Numbered from the stretch's first letter, positions 24,357 through 33,454 are shown. The stretch is 64,000 bases of DNA from Leptospira kobayashii (GCF_003114835.2 NZ_AP025028.1:3500001-3564000), one strand, 5' to 3'. Made by a program: numbers and translations. The notes: generated from the letters alone by a model not told the origin.

Positions 24357-25739
24357 ATGCAAGAAAACGAAAATCAATCATTAGATTCAAAGTATATTAC
24401 ATTAGAGGCTGAATATTTTTTTTCTAACGGGAAAAAGAATAAACTCATAAACTCAACTGACGAAACTTATAAGATTAAATTAAAGAATGAAGATATAATC
24501 TTTGATCTTAAAAAACCATTTTATGTTTCTAAAATTTATCTAGCTGTTGATCACGTCGACAAGGAAAGAATTCGATTGAATTTTTCCGACTCTAGTGGAA
24601 AAACTGGAAAGGCAAACTTCATTGCCGACGAATCAGATGAATCTAAGCAAACCTTCCAAATTGGCAGTATAATTACGAGATTCATAATTAAATATGATTC
24701 AGGATTCCTTGAATGGGCGAATCCTTTTATACTTGGCGTCTCAGTTCGTGGATTACCACTAGAAGAATTAGAATCCTTTTATCCTGATCTTATTGAAATT
24801 AGCAAATCTAGAAAAAATTTAGAAACGAAAATACAAAATGAAGAAGCTAGGATAGCCAAAGAAACTGAAGCCATCGCTGAAGAAAGAAACCAATTTGAAA
24901 AAAGTAAAATTCAACTGGAAAAAAGACTAAAAGAGTTGGAGGCATCAATTTTAGAACTCGAAGATCAGAAAAAAAATAACGAGATGGTTACAAAAGAAAC
25001 AGTCGAGTTATTAAATTTAGAAAAAGAAAAGTTTGAAAATACAAAAAAAGAAAATTCTCAGCTATTAACCACAAAATCGGAACTCGAATCCAACATTCAA
25101 ACCGGCCAAAATAAACTTGAAGCTTTACAAGAAGAAAACAAAGAATTAGAACAAAAAGTGAGAGAACAAAGAAAAATTTTTGCTTCTTATTCGAATGAAT
25201 ATTCTGAGTTCAATAAACAATCAAATTGGTACATTTTCTTCTATGTTTGCCTTACTATATTCCCAATTACAGTCCTGTCTTTTGTTTTATACAAACTATT
25301 TATTGGTTCTATTGATTTAACTACAATCTATCAAAATAACGAAAACATCGATACATGGACAATTTTTATTACCAGACTACCATTCGTCACCGTTGCAGGA
25401 TTTCTTATACACGGATCATACGTCATTTTTAAGTTGATTGCTTTAAAAATCATGGATATACAAAGCGAAAAGCTATCTCTTTCAAAAATAGCTATAATTG
25501 CTCAAGATCAAGTTAACTTAAGTTCTGAAAAATTAAATCTTACCGATGAGCAAATTCAGGATGCAAATATTTACCTTCGCATGGAATTATTTAAAGCATA
25601 TATGAAAGAAACGATAGGAAAAGACTTTGAGTATAAAACGAGAGATTCAAAAATCCTAGATTCTATTAAAGATCAAATAGTTTTAAAGCTTCTGCCTCAA
25701 AAATGGCGAGAAAAATTAGAAATTAGCAAAAATCCATAA
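24357..25739 (+). CDS. Coiled-coil membrane protein, unknown
   Basis: A 460-aa protein. Residues 1-140 are a beta-rich soluble domain ending GFLEWANPFILGVSVRG. Residues 150-275 form a long coiled coil (LEKRLKELEASILELEDQKK and more). Two membrane helices lie at about 290-310 (WYIFFYVCLTIFPITVLSFV) and 340-360. A helical tail follows (SEKLSLSKIAIIAQDQVNLS...). It shares its overall plan with the 332-aa protein at 5400, apart from the extra N-terminal domain. Membrane-anchored effector or scaffold; function unknown. Confidence 0.72.
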   Translation: MQENENQSLDSKYITLEAEYFFSNGKKNKLINSTDETYKIKLKNEDIIFDLKKPFYVSKIYLAVDHVDKERIRLNFSDSSGKTGKANFIADESDESKQTFQIGSIITRFIIKYDSGFLEWANPFILGVSVRGLPLEELESFYPDLIEISKSRKNLETKIQNEEARIAKETEAIAEERNQFEKSKIQLEKRLKELEASILELEDQKKNNEMVTKETVELLNLEKEKFENTKKENSQLLTTKSELESNIQTGQNKLEALQEENKELEQKVREQRKIFASYSNEYSEFNKQSNWYIFFYVCLTIFPITVLSFVLYKLFIGSIDLTTIYQNNENIDTWTIFITRLPFVTVAGFLIHGSYVIFKLIALKIMDIQSEKLSLSKIAIIAQDQVNLSSEKLNLTDEQIQDANIYLRMELFKAYMKETIGKDFEYKTRDSKILDSIKDQIVLKLLPQKWREKLEISKNP

Positions 25740-25745
25740 AACGGC

Positions 25746-25916
25746 GTATAACTACGCCTTACCGCTACGCTGCGGGATTTGCTTCGCAAACCCTTGCTCG
25801 GGCTAAAGCCACATTGTCCTCCGTCACGTTTCTTGCTTAAGCAAGAAATCGCGCCGACGCTAACGCCTTTTCAAGGCTCAGCTACGGACAACGTCGGTAA
25901 GGCTAGTTCGTTATAC
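25746..25916 (+). repeat. attC site 19
   Basis: 171 bp. R'' GTATAAC, R' GTTATAC; arms CATTGTCC / GGACAACG; left loop variant GGGATTTGCTTCGCAAACCC. Confidence 0.95.
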
Positions 25917-25955
25917 GTCATCCCCACCTACCTCCCTAAGCTACTTTTTAGTCTA

Positions 25956-25978
25956 TATCAACTATTTTTAAGTTGATA
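25956..25978 (+). promoter_or_regulatory. Palindromic operator of the wHTH/NTase pair
   Basis: Perfect 8-bp inverted repeat TATCAACT (25956-25963) / AGTTGATA (25971-25978), immediately ahead of the winged-helix gene. Likely bound by the winged-helix protein. Confidence 0.5.
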
Positions 25979-26353
25979 GTTCTGACAGAATCTAAAAGAT
26001 TTAGCTATATGGTTCTTGATGGTATATTTGGGAATAAAACAGCTTCTAAAGTGCTTTTGCACTTATTTCATTATAATGAAATTCATTCTGCTGCGATTGC
26101 AAATGACTATGGAGTTGCTGTTACGCCTATTAGAATGCAATTGGAGCGCTTCGAAAAGGCTAGCATCCTAGTAGCTAAAAATGTGGGAAGAACTAGAGTA
26201 TTTTCCTTTAATCAAAAATCTCCATTTGTTAAGCCTATTAAAGCAATTTTAGAAATATTTTATAATTCTTTAACTATAGAAGAGAAAGAAAAAATCTTTT
26301 CTACTCGAAGAAGGCCGAGAGAAAAAGGTAAACCCATTTATGGAAGAACCTAA
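25973..26353 (+). CDS. Winged-helix regulator/antitoxin of NTase module
   Basis: Up to 126 aa (TTG 25973); ATG 26009 (MVLDGIFGNKTASKVLLHLF) is an equally good start and would not overlap the operator. ASKVLLHLFHYNEIHSAAIANDYGVAVTPIRMQ is a winged-helix DNA-binding domain. Its C-terminus overlaps the nucleotidyltransferase gene by 14 nt. Pairs of a winged-helix protein and a nucleotidyltransferase behave as toxin-antitoxin systems of AbiE type, the helix protein being antitoxin and repressor. Confidence 0.72.
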   Translation: MIVLTESKRFSYMVLDGIFGNKTASKVLLHLFHYNEIHSAAIANDYGVAVTPIRMQLERFEKASILVAKNVGRTRVFSFNQKSPFVKPIKAILEIFYNSLTIEEKEKIFSTRRRPREKGKPIYGRT

Positions 26354-26888
26354 TTGGTCTGAAGTCAATGAGGAAGGACTTTGGAAATTTGTTGGATGGC
26401 ATCTTGCAAATAAAGGAATTCAATCTGTTCTAGTCGGTGGCGCGGTCGTTGCCATTTACTCAAAGGGAGCATATCGTTCCGGTGATTTAGATTTAGTCGA
26501 ACCGCTTCTATCAAGAGCAGCTGATATTAAATCCGCAATGGAAAGCATCGGGTTTCATAAAGTGAATCGCCATTATGTTCATCCAAAATGTAAACATCTA
26601 TATATTGAATTCGTTTCTGCACCAGTATCAATTGGTGATGATTATAAAATTATTCCTGACGAAAAAGAATTTCAAGGTAAGATTCTTAAAATTCTTTCAC
26701 CTACTGATTGTATTAAAGACAGATTAGCTTCATACTTACACTTCAAAGCTCGTGAATGTCTGGACCAGGCATTGTTAGTTGCTAAGACTCAGAAGTTTGA
26801 CTTAGAAAAAGTAAGAGAATGGTGTTTGAATGAAGCCGGCAATGGAAAAGATGTCTTCGACGAATTCGTTAGTTTGTATAAAAGATAA
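26340..26888 (+). CDS. Nucleotidyltransferase (AbiEii/MNT-like)
   Basis: A 182-aa protein: SVLVGGAVVAIYSKGAYRSGDLDL has the GG...S-G/x-D-x-D core of minimal nucleotidyltransferases (Asp pair in GDLDL), followed by a third acidic strand around HLYIEFVSAP and a CIKDRLASYLHFKARECLDQA helix typical of this group. Enzymes of this kind add nucleotides to tRNA or proteins to stop growth, for example AbiEii. Partner of the upstream winged-helix protein. Confidence 0.75.
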   Translation: MEEPNWSEVNEEGLWKFVGWHLANKGIQSVLVGGAVVAIYSKGAYRSGDLDLVEPLLSRAADIKSAMESIGFHKVNRHYVHPKCKHLYIEFVSAPVSIGDDYKIIPDEKEFQGKILKILSPTDCIKDRLASYLHFKARECLDQALLVAKTQKFDLEKVREWCLNEAGNGKDVFDEFVSLYKR

Positions 26889-26907
26889 CTTCATACTCAG
26901 GGACGAC

Positions 26908-27050
26908 GCATAACTACGCCTTACCGCTACGCTGCGGGATTCACTACGTTCACCCTTGCTCGGTCTCCGACACATTGGCTGTCCGTCACGCTTCTCGCTG
27001 AGCAAGAAGACGTGCCGTCTGCCAACGTCGGTAAGGCTAGTTCGTTATGC
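26908..27050 (+). repeat. attC site 20
   Basis: Short class, 143 bp. R'' GCATAAC, R' GTTATGC; arms CATTGGC / GCCAACG. Confidence 0.95.
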
Positions 27051-27122
27051 GCAAGAGACAAAATTCATCCGAAATTTTCTGAAAATAATAAGAAAAAATA
27101 TATTTTCGGAAGAAAGTTAATG

Positions 27123-27159
27123 TTGACAATTACGTATGCTCTCATTTATTCTATACGTA
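27123..27159 (+). promoter_or_regulatory. Promoter and operator of vapBC (1)
   Basis: TTGACA (27123-27128), 18 nt, TATTCT (27147-27152). Inverted repeat TACGTAT (27131-27137) / ATACGTA (27153-27159) brackets the -10 box. Confidence 0.6.
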
Positions 27160-27172
27160 TCGGGCCGATTCT

Positions 27173-27421
27173 ATGAATACAAAACTAACCCTTTCACTCG
27201 ACGATAAAATAATCAAACAAGCTAAGGAATTTGCTAAGCAAAGAAATAAAAGCTTATCCAAACTCATAGAAGACTATTTAGGAGGAATTTCCTCTAAAAT
27301 TCCTTCGAATGAGGAGAATATTCCTCCTGTTACTAAAAAATTAGCAGGAATTTTGAAAGGTAAAAAAGATATTAATATTAAAAATGATATTTCTAGTTTT
27401 CTTGAGAAAAAGTATAAATGA
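27173..27421 (+). CDS. vapB: VapB-like antitoxin (DUF6364-like)
   Basis: An 82-aa protein: KLTLSLDDKIIKQAKEFAKQ is a ribbon-helix-helix DNA-binding start, then SLSKLIEDYLGGI, and a flexible C-terminus with KKLAGILKGKKDI that would bind the toxin. This is the DUF6364 type of antitoxin. Overlaps the PIN toxin by ATGA. Confidence 0.85.
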   Translation: MNTKLTLSLDDKIIKQAKEFAKQRNKSLSKLIEDYLGGISSKIPSNEENIPPVTKKLAGILKGKKDINIKNDISSFLEKKYK

Positions 27422-27843
27422 TTCAAAGTGTATATCTCGATTCAGATATCATTATTGATTATTTATATGCCAGAGAACCTTTCTTTCAAGAATCTGTAGA
27501 ACTGATTTCTCTAATAGAAAAAAAGAAAATTAAAGGCTCTATTTCATCTCTTATTATTTGGAACATTTTCTATATACTTGCAAAGTATACCAATCAAAAA
27601 ACCGCCAGAGAACTAATTAAAGACTTTAGAACTGTCATAGATATAATTCCAATTGATGAAAAAATAATTGATCAAGGATTGGATTCTTCTATAAAAGATT
27701 TTGAAGATTCAATTCAATATTTTGCAGCCAAATCAAAGAAAATAAAATATATCATTACTAGAAATAAAAAAGATTACCCCAATGGCGAAATTAAACCATT
27801 AAGTCCCAAAGAATTTTTAACAATTTTTAAAGATTTAAACTAG
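27418..27843 (+). CDS. vapC: VapC-like PIN toxin
   Basis: A 141-aa PIN-domain RNase: YLDSDIIIDYLYAREPFF (first Asp), SSLIIWNIFYILAKY (a Ser/Trp-type second helix where many VapC have Glu), and the third acidic group in IKDFEDSIQYFAAK, ending ITRNKKDY. The PIN fold cuts tRNA or rRNA in VapBC pairs. Coupled to vapB upstream. Confidence 0.85.
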   Translation: MIQSVYLDSDIIIDYLYAREPFFQESVELISLIEKKKIKGSISSLIIWNIFYILAKYTNQKTARELIKDFRTVIDIIPIDEKIIDQGLDSSIKDFEDSIQYFAAKSKKIKYIITRNKKDYPNGEIKPLSPKEFLTIFKDLN

Positions 27844-27869
27844 AAATTACATTAACGTTTGTCTCCAGC

Positions 27870-28038
27870 GCATAACTACGCCTTACCGCTACGCTGCGGG
27901 ATTCGTTTCACTCACCCTTGCTCGGTCTGCGACACATTGTCCTCCGTCACGTTTCTTGCTTAGCAAGAAAACGCGCCGACGCTAACGTCTCTCCGAGACT
28001 CAGCTACGGACAACGTCGGTAAGGCTAGTTCGTTATGC
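27870..28038 (+). repeat. attC site 21
   Basis: 169 bp. R'' GCATAAC, R' GTTATGC; arms CATTGTCC / GGACAACG. Confidence 0.95.
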
Positions 28039-28057
28039 GAAATAGCTTAAACAAAAT

Positions 28058-28921
28058 ATGACATACATCAAAAAAATAGAATCCTGGTTAAGAGAAATCG
28101 AAGAACTTCTTTGCAATTTTATTTCAGCAATAAAAATAAAAGAATTTCGAAATGATCCATACTCAGGCGTTACAATTTTAATACACCCTTACTCCTACGA
28201 TACAGCACTAAGTATCGAGCAACAAAAACTACAAATCTCCATAAAGAGAAAATTTCTTGAATGGAAAGAACATTTCAATTTATTAATTGAAAAAGTTCCT
28301 CTTGATTTAAAAAAAGAAGCATTACAATCTATTGAATATATAGAAAATCAAATTGAACTAGATTCAAATTGGCATACAAAGTCTACACCTTCGGGAAACG
28401 TAAAAGAAATTAAAAAGCATATAGAGAAAATTTATAACATAATAAAACTATATGACAATATTGAAGCAACTATTCTAATTCCAGATACAAATTCACTTAT
28501 CATCCAACAAAACTTAGAAACATATAAAACCCTGGCAGGAGAAAAAATAACTATTTTATTGATTCCTACTGTATTCTCAGAGCTTGATAAACTGAAAATA
28601 ATTCATCGAGATGAAGAATTTAGAAAAAAAGTAAATAAGATAATAAACCAAATTAAAGGGTATAGAACTCAAGGAAATTTAGGCGATGGGGTAACAGTTT
28701 CTAAAACGATTACAGTCAAAATAGTTGCGAAGGAGCCCAATTTCAAAAACACTTTATCTTGGTTAGATAAAGAAAACAATGATGATCGAATAATAGCAAG
28801 TGTTCTTGAATACCAAATAGAAAATCCTTCCAATAATATTTATTTAATAACTGCCGATATAAATTTACAGAACAAAGCTGAATTGGCTAAAATTCCATTT
28901 TTTGAACCGCCAGAACCTTGA
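28058..28921 (+). CDS. PIN-domain protein with N-terminal helical region
   Basis: A 287-aa protein. The first 140 residues are helical. The C-terminal half is a PIN-like RNase domain: ATILIPDTNSLIIQQ (first Asp), IPTVFSELDKLK (Glu in the second helix), NDDRIIASVLEYQ (third acidic pair) and IYLITADINLQNKAEL (fourth Asp). Unlike VapC toxins it stands alone, with no antitoxin. The helical part may be self-inhibitory or a sensor. Large single PIN proteins occur in defence islands; role inferred. Confidence 0.75.
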   Translation: MTYIKKIESWLREIEELLCNFISAIKIKEFRNDPYSGVTILIHPYSYDTALSIEQQKLQISIKRKFLEWKEHFNLLIEKVPLDLKKEALQSIEYIENQIELDSNWHTKSTPSGNVKEIKKHIEKIYNIIKLYDNIEATILIPDTNSLIIQQNLETYKTLAGEKITILLIPTVFSELDKLKIIHRDEEFRKKVNKIINQIKGYRTQGNLGDGVTVSKTITVKIVAKEPNFKNTLSWLDKENNDDRIIASVLEYQIENPSNNIYLITADINLQNKAELAKIPFFEPPEP

Positions 28922-28935
28922 GTAAACGCTACTTC

Positions 28936-29103
28936 GCATAACTACGCCTTACCGCTACGCTGCGGGATTCGCTTTCGCTCACCCTTGCTCGGTCTGCGAC
29001 ACATTGTCCTCCGTCACGTTTCTTGCTTAAGCAAGAAAGCGCGCCGACGCTAACGCCTGAAGGCTCAGCTACGGACAACGTCGGTAAGGCTAGGTCGTTA
29101 GCC
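28936..29103 (+). repeat. attC site 22
   Basis: 168 bp. R'' GCATAAC, R' GTTAGCC; arms CATTGTCC / GGACAACG; right end CTAGGTCG. Confidence 0.95.
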
Positions 29104-29131
29104 GCAATATACTTAACTTAAATCTGAATTA

Positions 29132-30469
29132 ATGAAAATATATTATATCAAATTTGACGTAGAAATTAATGACAACAGATTTCCTGATTTGAAAAATGCG
29201 CAGGCATTTTGTTGGGTTTCAGAAACGACACCAGAAGCAGCAATCGTTAAGTCTGAATATTTTATCAAAAAGGACGATATAAAAATTAATAGAATAATTC
29301 AGTATCCTTATGAAGTTAATCACAACGATTTTGAAGACAAAGATATAGGTACAGAAAATTATCTCAAATGTAAAAAAGAAGGACTATCTATTCTATATTT
29401 AGGTATAACGACAACAGTTAAATCACCAACTAAATTTAGCATTGAAAATAAGTATCAAACCCAAAATACACAAGAATTCCTTAAGAAATGGAAAAGACTA
29501 AAGCAGAAAGGGAAATGTCTACACTATTCGGCTACTAACAATTGTGATCACACAATAAAATCCCATTCTATACAAAAGAGACAGATGCTTTCATCAATCT
29601 CACATAACGGACATGTTTATGCAATTTCTACTGACCTTAGTGATATAAAGAGAAATGCAGGAGCACCGACTTATAAACTAAAGGGGCTTGATCAAGTTTC
29701 AACATTCCAAGGTTTTTGCCAAAAACATGATAACGAACTCTTTACTCCAATAGATGACTATCCTCTTCAACCGACAAATGAACAAGTTTTTTTATATTCC
29801 TATCGCTCAGTCTGTCGTGAAATATATATGAAAACAAATTCATATGAACTGTGTTTAGAAAGTATCAATAAAGAAGAAAATCCAGCAATAATCGAATTCT
29901 TGAAGGCCACTATAGAAGGAACAGAAAAAGGGTTAAATGATTTAAAAAAGCATAAGATGAATTTTGACAAATCGTTAAAAAAGAAAGATTTTTTAGATAT
30001 AGAATATGTTATATTTTGTTCTGAATCTAAACCTAACCTTGCATTTTCTGGCCTTTGTTATCCATATTACGATTTTCAAGGAAAGCATATTCAAACTCCG
30101 TTTGATAAAAACAAAAGATTACAGTTATTATCATTCTGCTCTGCACCAATGGAATCCGGATGGGGGTATATTATAAGTTGGCACAAAAGCAGTTCGGATA
30201 TTGGTCAACACTATATTAACTCACTTGCTACCGCAACGTATTTAAAGAAAAATATCGGAGATTATCTATTTAGGCAAACATTACAATTCGAAAATCTAGC
30301 ATTTTCCCCTATTTGGTGGGAGGCTTTAGAACAGGAAAAAAAAGATCAAATAATTAACTATGTCTATAATAATTTAAGTTCATTTTCTGATATCAGTCCA
30401 GATCATCTTTCTAGTGGACCAGACGGGATTTGCAAATGGAACTTTTCATATGTCAAATCAAACTACTAA
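29132..30469 (+). CDS. Unknown 445-aa protein, copy 1
   Basis: Large soluble protein, not assigned to a named family. Residues 125-165 have Cys and His in the order C-H-C-D-H...SH (GKCLHYSATNNCDHTIKSHS), which could form a zinc site or HNH-like fold, followed by GHVYAISTDL. A second conserved-looking block is TFQGFCQKHDNELFTPIDDY, with FLYSYRSVCREIYMK after it. The C-terminal half is alpha/beta with GWGYIISWHKSSSDIGQHY. I recall proteins with the GFC-x-HD block as unannotated neighbours of defence genes. It is repeated without visible change at 54071-55408. Confidence 0.72.
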   Translation: MKIYYIKFDVEINDNRFPDLKNAQAFCWVSETTPEAAIVKSEYFIKKDDIKINRIIQYPYEVNHNDFEDKDIGTENYLKCKKEGLSILYLGITTTVKSPTKFSIENKYQTQNTQEFLKKWKRLKQKGKCLHYSATNNCDHTIKSHSIQKRQMLSSISHNGHVYAISTDLSDIKRNAGAPTYKLKGLDQVSTFQGFCQKHDNELFTPIDDYPLQPTNEQVFLYSYRSVCREIYMKTNSYELCLESINKEENPAIIEFLKATIEGTEKGLNDLKKHKMNFDKSLKKKDFLDIEYVIFCSESKPNLAFSGLCYPYYDFQGKHIQTPFDKNKRLQLLSFCSAPMESGWGYIISWHKSSSDIGQHYINSLATATYLKKNIGDYLFRQTLQFENLAFSPIWWEALEQEKKDQIINYVYNNLSSFSDISPDHLSSGPDGICKWNFSYVKSNY

Positions 30470-30488
30470 TATTTAAAAAGTATACTGC

Positions 30489-30632
30489 GGCTAACTACGC
30501 CTTACCGCTACGCTGCGGGATTCGCTCCGCTCACCCTTGCTCGGGCTGAAGCCACATTGGCTATCCGTCACGCTTCATGCTAAGCAAGAAGGCGCGCCGT
30601 CTGCCAACGTCGGTAAGGCTAGTTCGTTAGCC
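30489..30632 (+). repeat. attC site 23
   Basis: Short class, 144 bp. R'' GGCTAAC, R' GTTAGCC; arms CATTGGC / GCCAACG. Identical to attC 44 (55428-55571) up to the G of the R' box, where the two sequences part. Confidence 0.96.
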
Positions 30633-30684
30633 GAAAGCACAAAATATTTTTCTTACCAATAACCGACATATTGTAAAATTAAAA

Positions 30685-31494
30685 ATGCTAGACTACGAAA
30701 ACTTAGACAAAAATTATAATGAAACTTTTCGAACACTTCTAATAATCTTCACTAAAGTATTAGGTCTGAAAAATATTACATCTTACGATTGGAATATTGA
30801 AACTAATGAAACAATTAGAAATGGGTTAATACAAGATTTTTATAGTAGATTTGCAGTAATATCTAGATTAATAAAAGCAACAGACAAGAATGAAAATAAA
30901 ATTCAGGAAACTATCTCATCAATCCATACTTTAAATAGATCATTACTGGAAATATTATTAACTTATAAATATATTTTCACTGAATCAGAAAATTCCATTG
31001 AGCTTGAAAATTTGAGATGTAAATTATATATCCGAGATGGTTTGCAAACACGGCAAGGCTTTCCGACATGGCAGCCAGAAATCCAAAGCAAAAAAGAACT
31101 AGAAAAGAATGAGATAAAGTTAATGGAAGATCAAATTGAAAACCATTTGCAAAACTTAGGAATTTCAGAGAAAAAAGAAAATTTATTTAAACGATGGAAA
31201 CCGAATTATTCCGATTTGGTAAATAATTCGAATTTTGGTGAATATTGGAAGGCGACTATTTATAAATATTTATCTGGACATAGCCATTCTCTATTTTCTG
31301 GATTAATACAATCTATTGAGAATAATAGACAAAATAACGGTGATTTTTTAATTATTAATGTCGCTGTTTATAGTCATGTAATATCATCCGTTTTTATCAA
31401 TGACCTTATAACTAAACAAAACAAAATAATGATTAATTTAGAAGAAAATGAAGAAGAATTACTATTATTTTTCTTGAAACTAGCCCAACGTTAA
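30685..31494 (+). CDS. Unknown 269-aa helical protein
   Basis: All-helical protein without a family I can name. TLNRSLLEILLTYKYIF and the late IYKYLSGHSHSLFSGLIQSI recall DUF5677-type helical proteins, in which a conserved His-rich segment (here GHSHS) sits in the last third. No membrane segment or signal. The ATG is 52 nt after the attC. Function unknown. Confidence 0.65.
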   Translation: MLDYENLDKNYNETFRTLLIIFTKVLGLKNITSYDWNIETNETIRNGLIQDFYSRFAVISRLIKATDKNENKIQETISSIHTLNRSLLEILLTYKYIFTESENSIELENLRCKLYIRDGLQTRQGFPTWQPEIQSKKELEKNEIKLMEDQIENHLQNLGISEKKENLFKRWKPNYSDLVNNSNFGEYWKATIYKYLSGHSHSLFSGLIQSIENNRQNNGDFLIINVAVYSHVISSVFINDLITKQNKIMINLEENEEELLLFFLKLAQR

Positions 31495-31505
31495 GTTGTG
31501 CCATC

Positions 31506-31677
31506 GGCTAACTACGCCTTACCGCTACGCTGCGGGATTCGCTTTTGCTCACCCTTGCTCGGTCTCCGACACATTGTCCTTCTGTCACTCGCTTGCAATG
31601 CGCAAGCTACGTGCCAGTCCCTAACGTCTCTTTGAGACTCAGGGTCGGACAACGTCGGTAAGGCTAGTTCGTTAGCC
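31506..31677 (+). repeat. attC site 24
   Basis: 172 bp. R'' GGCTAAC, R' GTTAGCC; arms CATTGTCC / GGACAACG. Same sequence as attC 2 except in the R'' box. Confidence 0.95.
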
Positions 31678-31703
31678 GAAATAGCAAAATTAATTCAAGA
31701 AAT

Positions 31704-32456
31704 ATGATTTACGAAATAAAAAATTGTCCGTTTTGTTTTAACGCATTAATATTTAGTAATGATTTAGAAAACAATCAAATTGCTGAATGTTTACAGTGTA
31801 GAAAAAAATATCCAATTATTGAAGACACTAAGTATGCGGAAGCTTGGACAGGAAATTCAACATTTATACATTTTTCAGAAAAAGAAGAATATAAAATTTA
31901 TTACACTGAAAATCTGACTATCGATATGTTGGAATCAGCATTTAATGATTTAGAAAAGCTAGATCCGAAAGAAAGAAGACCTTATAAGTTAATACCAATA
32001 TTGAAATTAATTCATGATAGCCTAAAAGAACGATTTCGAGAAAAGATTGCGTATCATAGCTTTTCAAAACTTCCAAATAAAGAAAAGCAAACTGTAGCTC
32101 TTGACCCTCCAGGGAAAAATTTAAATATTGAAAAAATAATTTATGAAATTTTGCCTTCGGCATTTTCACATCTTTCTGAAAAGACTAAGCAACTCATTTT
32201 AGCATCACAGTTAGATATAAAACAAATACGTTTTATCCGTAATAAATCTGAACATTTAATTTTAAATAAATGGACGATTCCATCGTTTGTCCATACAGAA
32301 CTTAATAAACTTCCGTCAGAATACTCAAGCATTCCTTTCAACCATCAATGGGTAAAAAAAATGATGAACACGAGTTCTAAAATTCTAGAGTCATTTTTAC
32401 TCGATTTTGGATATGAACAAAAAAATTTATCTGTTTTCAAAAAATATCAAATCTAA
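31704..32456 (+). CDS. Zinc-ribbon plus HEPN-like protein
   Basis: A 250-aa protein. A zinc ribbon at residues 8-35 (NCPFCFNA and ECLQCRKKYP) is followed by a helical region. FIRNKSEHLILNKW near residue 175 gives the RNxxxH pattern of HEPN RNases. This is the reverse domain order of the HEPN/zinc-ribbon protein at 16415. No antitoxin in the cassette. Motif-based assignment. Confidence 0.6.
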   Translation: MIYEIKNCPFCFNALIFSNDLENNQIAECLQCRKKYPIIEDTKYAEAWTGNSTFIHFSEKEEYKIYYTENLTIDMLESAFNDLEKLDPKERRPYKLIPILKLIHDSLKERFREKIAYHSFSKLPNKEKQTVALDPPGKNLNIEKIIYEILPSAFSHLSEKTKQLILASQLDIKQIRFIRNKSEHLILNKWTIPSFVHTELNKLPSEYSSIPFNHQWVKKMMNTSSKILESFLLDFGYEQKNLSVFKKYQI

Positions 32457-32647
32457 TTATTTAGAGAAAATATAGAAATTTTGGCTTTAGGTCAGGTGTA
32501 ACTAGCCTGAGATTAGAAGAATTAAATTTCTGGATAAAATGTTTCGTTTATTTCATGACCTTGATCTTAATTGATAGATTGCTTAAAAGTATGTCGAACA
32601 ACATGAAGAATTCCTCTGCAACGATTGCGAAGGTAAGGAGAAAAGTT

Positions 32648-32749
32648 ATGAAACAGAAAAACAACGATTTCGTTCAATGGTGCATCTCGGTTTTAAACAC
32701 AGTTTGGGCCATGGGAATCAGCATTTTAGCCGGGATACTTCTGACCTAA
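32648..32749 (+). CDS. Possible 33-aa membrane peptide
   Basis: ATG 32648 is preceded by GGTAAGGAGAAAAGTT, a strong ribosome site. The peptide has a polar start (MKQKNNDF) and one hydrophobic helix (VLNTVWAMGISILAGILLT). It lies in the 320-nt space between the HEPN-like gene and the next attC. Small hydrophobic peptides can be type I toxins, but nothing else supports that. Could be chance. Confidence 0.4.
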   Translation: MKQKNNDFVQWCISVLNTVWAMGISILAGILLT

Positions 32750-32776
32750 ATCCAAAATTAATACCGTTGCTACTTC

Positions 32777-32947
32777 GGCTAACTACGCCTTATCGCTACG
32801 CTGCGGGATTCGCAAGCTCACCCTTGCTCGGGCTAAAGCCACATTGGTCTCCGTCACGTTTCTTGCTTAGCAAGAAAACGCGCCGACGGTAACGCCTGCA
32901 TTGCAGGCTCACCTACGACCAACGTCGATAAGGCTAGTTCGTTAGCC
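32777..32947 (+). repeat. attC site 25
   Basis: 171 bp. R'' GGCTAAC, R' GTTAGCC; arms CATTGGTC / GACCAACG; inner arms CGCCTTATCG / CGATAAGGC, fully paired. Confidence 0.95.
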
Positions 32948-32963
32948 GAAAGTTCGGGGAAGA

Positions 32964-32981
32964 CGCCGCTTCCGTGCGGCG
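32964..32981. other. Short GC hairpin with TTCCGT loop
   Basis: CGCCGC (32964-32969), loop TTCCGT, GCGGCG (32976-32981). It stands out in AT-rich sequence. The same loop with another 6-bp stem is at 45374-45391, again just after an attC and before a toxin-antitoxin promoter. Confidence 0.55.
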
Positions 32982-33052
32982 ATTAAAAGAAAAGATTTAT
33001 AACCCATTAGTTTTCGTTACATAAAACATATAAAAGTAGATAAAAATTCGAT

Positions 33053-33081
33053 TTGACAATACCCTATTCAGTAGGGATAAT
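33053..33081 (+). promoter_or_regulatory. Promoter and operator of RelE-like/HTH module
   Basis: TTGACA (33053-33058), 17 nt, GATAAT (33076-33081). Inverted repeat CCCTA-5-TAGGG (33062-33066, 33072-33076) fills the spacer. The TTG start at 33089 follows 7 nt later. Confidence 0.65.
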
Positions 33082-33088
33082 TGGTTTA

Positions 33089-33454
33089 TTGAAAAGATTA
33101 TTCATTCATTTTCAAGATTTTGATCAATTTTGGAAACATGCAAAGCTTAGAGATGAAGAACTTCTTGAGTTTCAATCTTATCTTCTCGAAAATCCTAAAT
33201 CTGGTGTTGTCATTCCCGGTTCAAATGGATTAAGAAAGATTAGGTGGAAAAAGAAAGGCACTGGGAAGAGTTCAGGGATCAGAGTTTTCTATTTAGATTT
33301 AGAAGAATTTGGTACTACTTTCCTTATCTCTTTAATCGAAAAGAATGATCAGGAAAACTTATCTAAAGCTCAATTGAAGATACTTTCTCAATTAGTTCAA
33401 ACTTTAAAAGATAATATGAAGAAAGGGAGAGTCACAAATGGTAAAACAAAGTAA
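33089..33454 (+). CDS. RelE/HigB2-like toxin
   Basis: About 121 aa from TTG 33089. The frame is open further upstream, but that would read through the -35 box. Features: LLEFQSYLLENPKSGVVIPG, then NGLRKIRWKKKGTGKSSGIR (conserved G-x-R-K-x-R-W...G-K-x-G-G/S-x-R of HigB2/RelE toxins) and VFYLDLEEFGTTFLISLIEK. It ends ahead of an overlapping HTH antitoxin. Probable mRNA interferase. Confidence 0.85.
   Translation: MKRLFIHFQDFDQFWKHAKLRDEELLEFQSYLLENPKSGVVIPGSNGLRKIRWKKKGTGKSSGIRVFYLDLEEFGTTFLISLIEKNDQENLSKAQLKILSQLVQTLKDNMKKGRVTNGKTK

Noticed and set aside
24080..24358. Minus-strand frame across attC 18
   Set aside because: Frames of this kind recur in many attC sites (for example at 19594-19806, 26802-27005, 34870-35076, 42923-43120, 44026-44247, 45058-45267). 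They share the same translated attC text, so they are by-products of the repeat.
25779..25976. Plus-strand frame inside attC 19
   Set aside because: The same attC-derived peptide text appears at 19709, 39813, 44093, 45219 and 57769. No ribosome site or conserved product.
32555..32647. Longer 64-aa frame ahead of the 33-aa peptide
   Set aside because: No ribosome site at 32555; AAGGAG lies only before ATG 32648.
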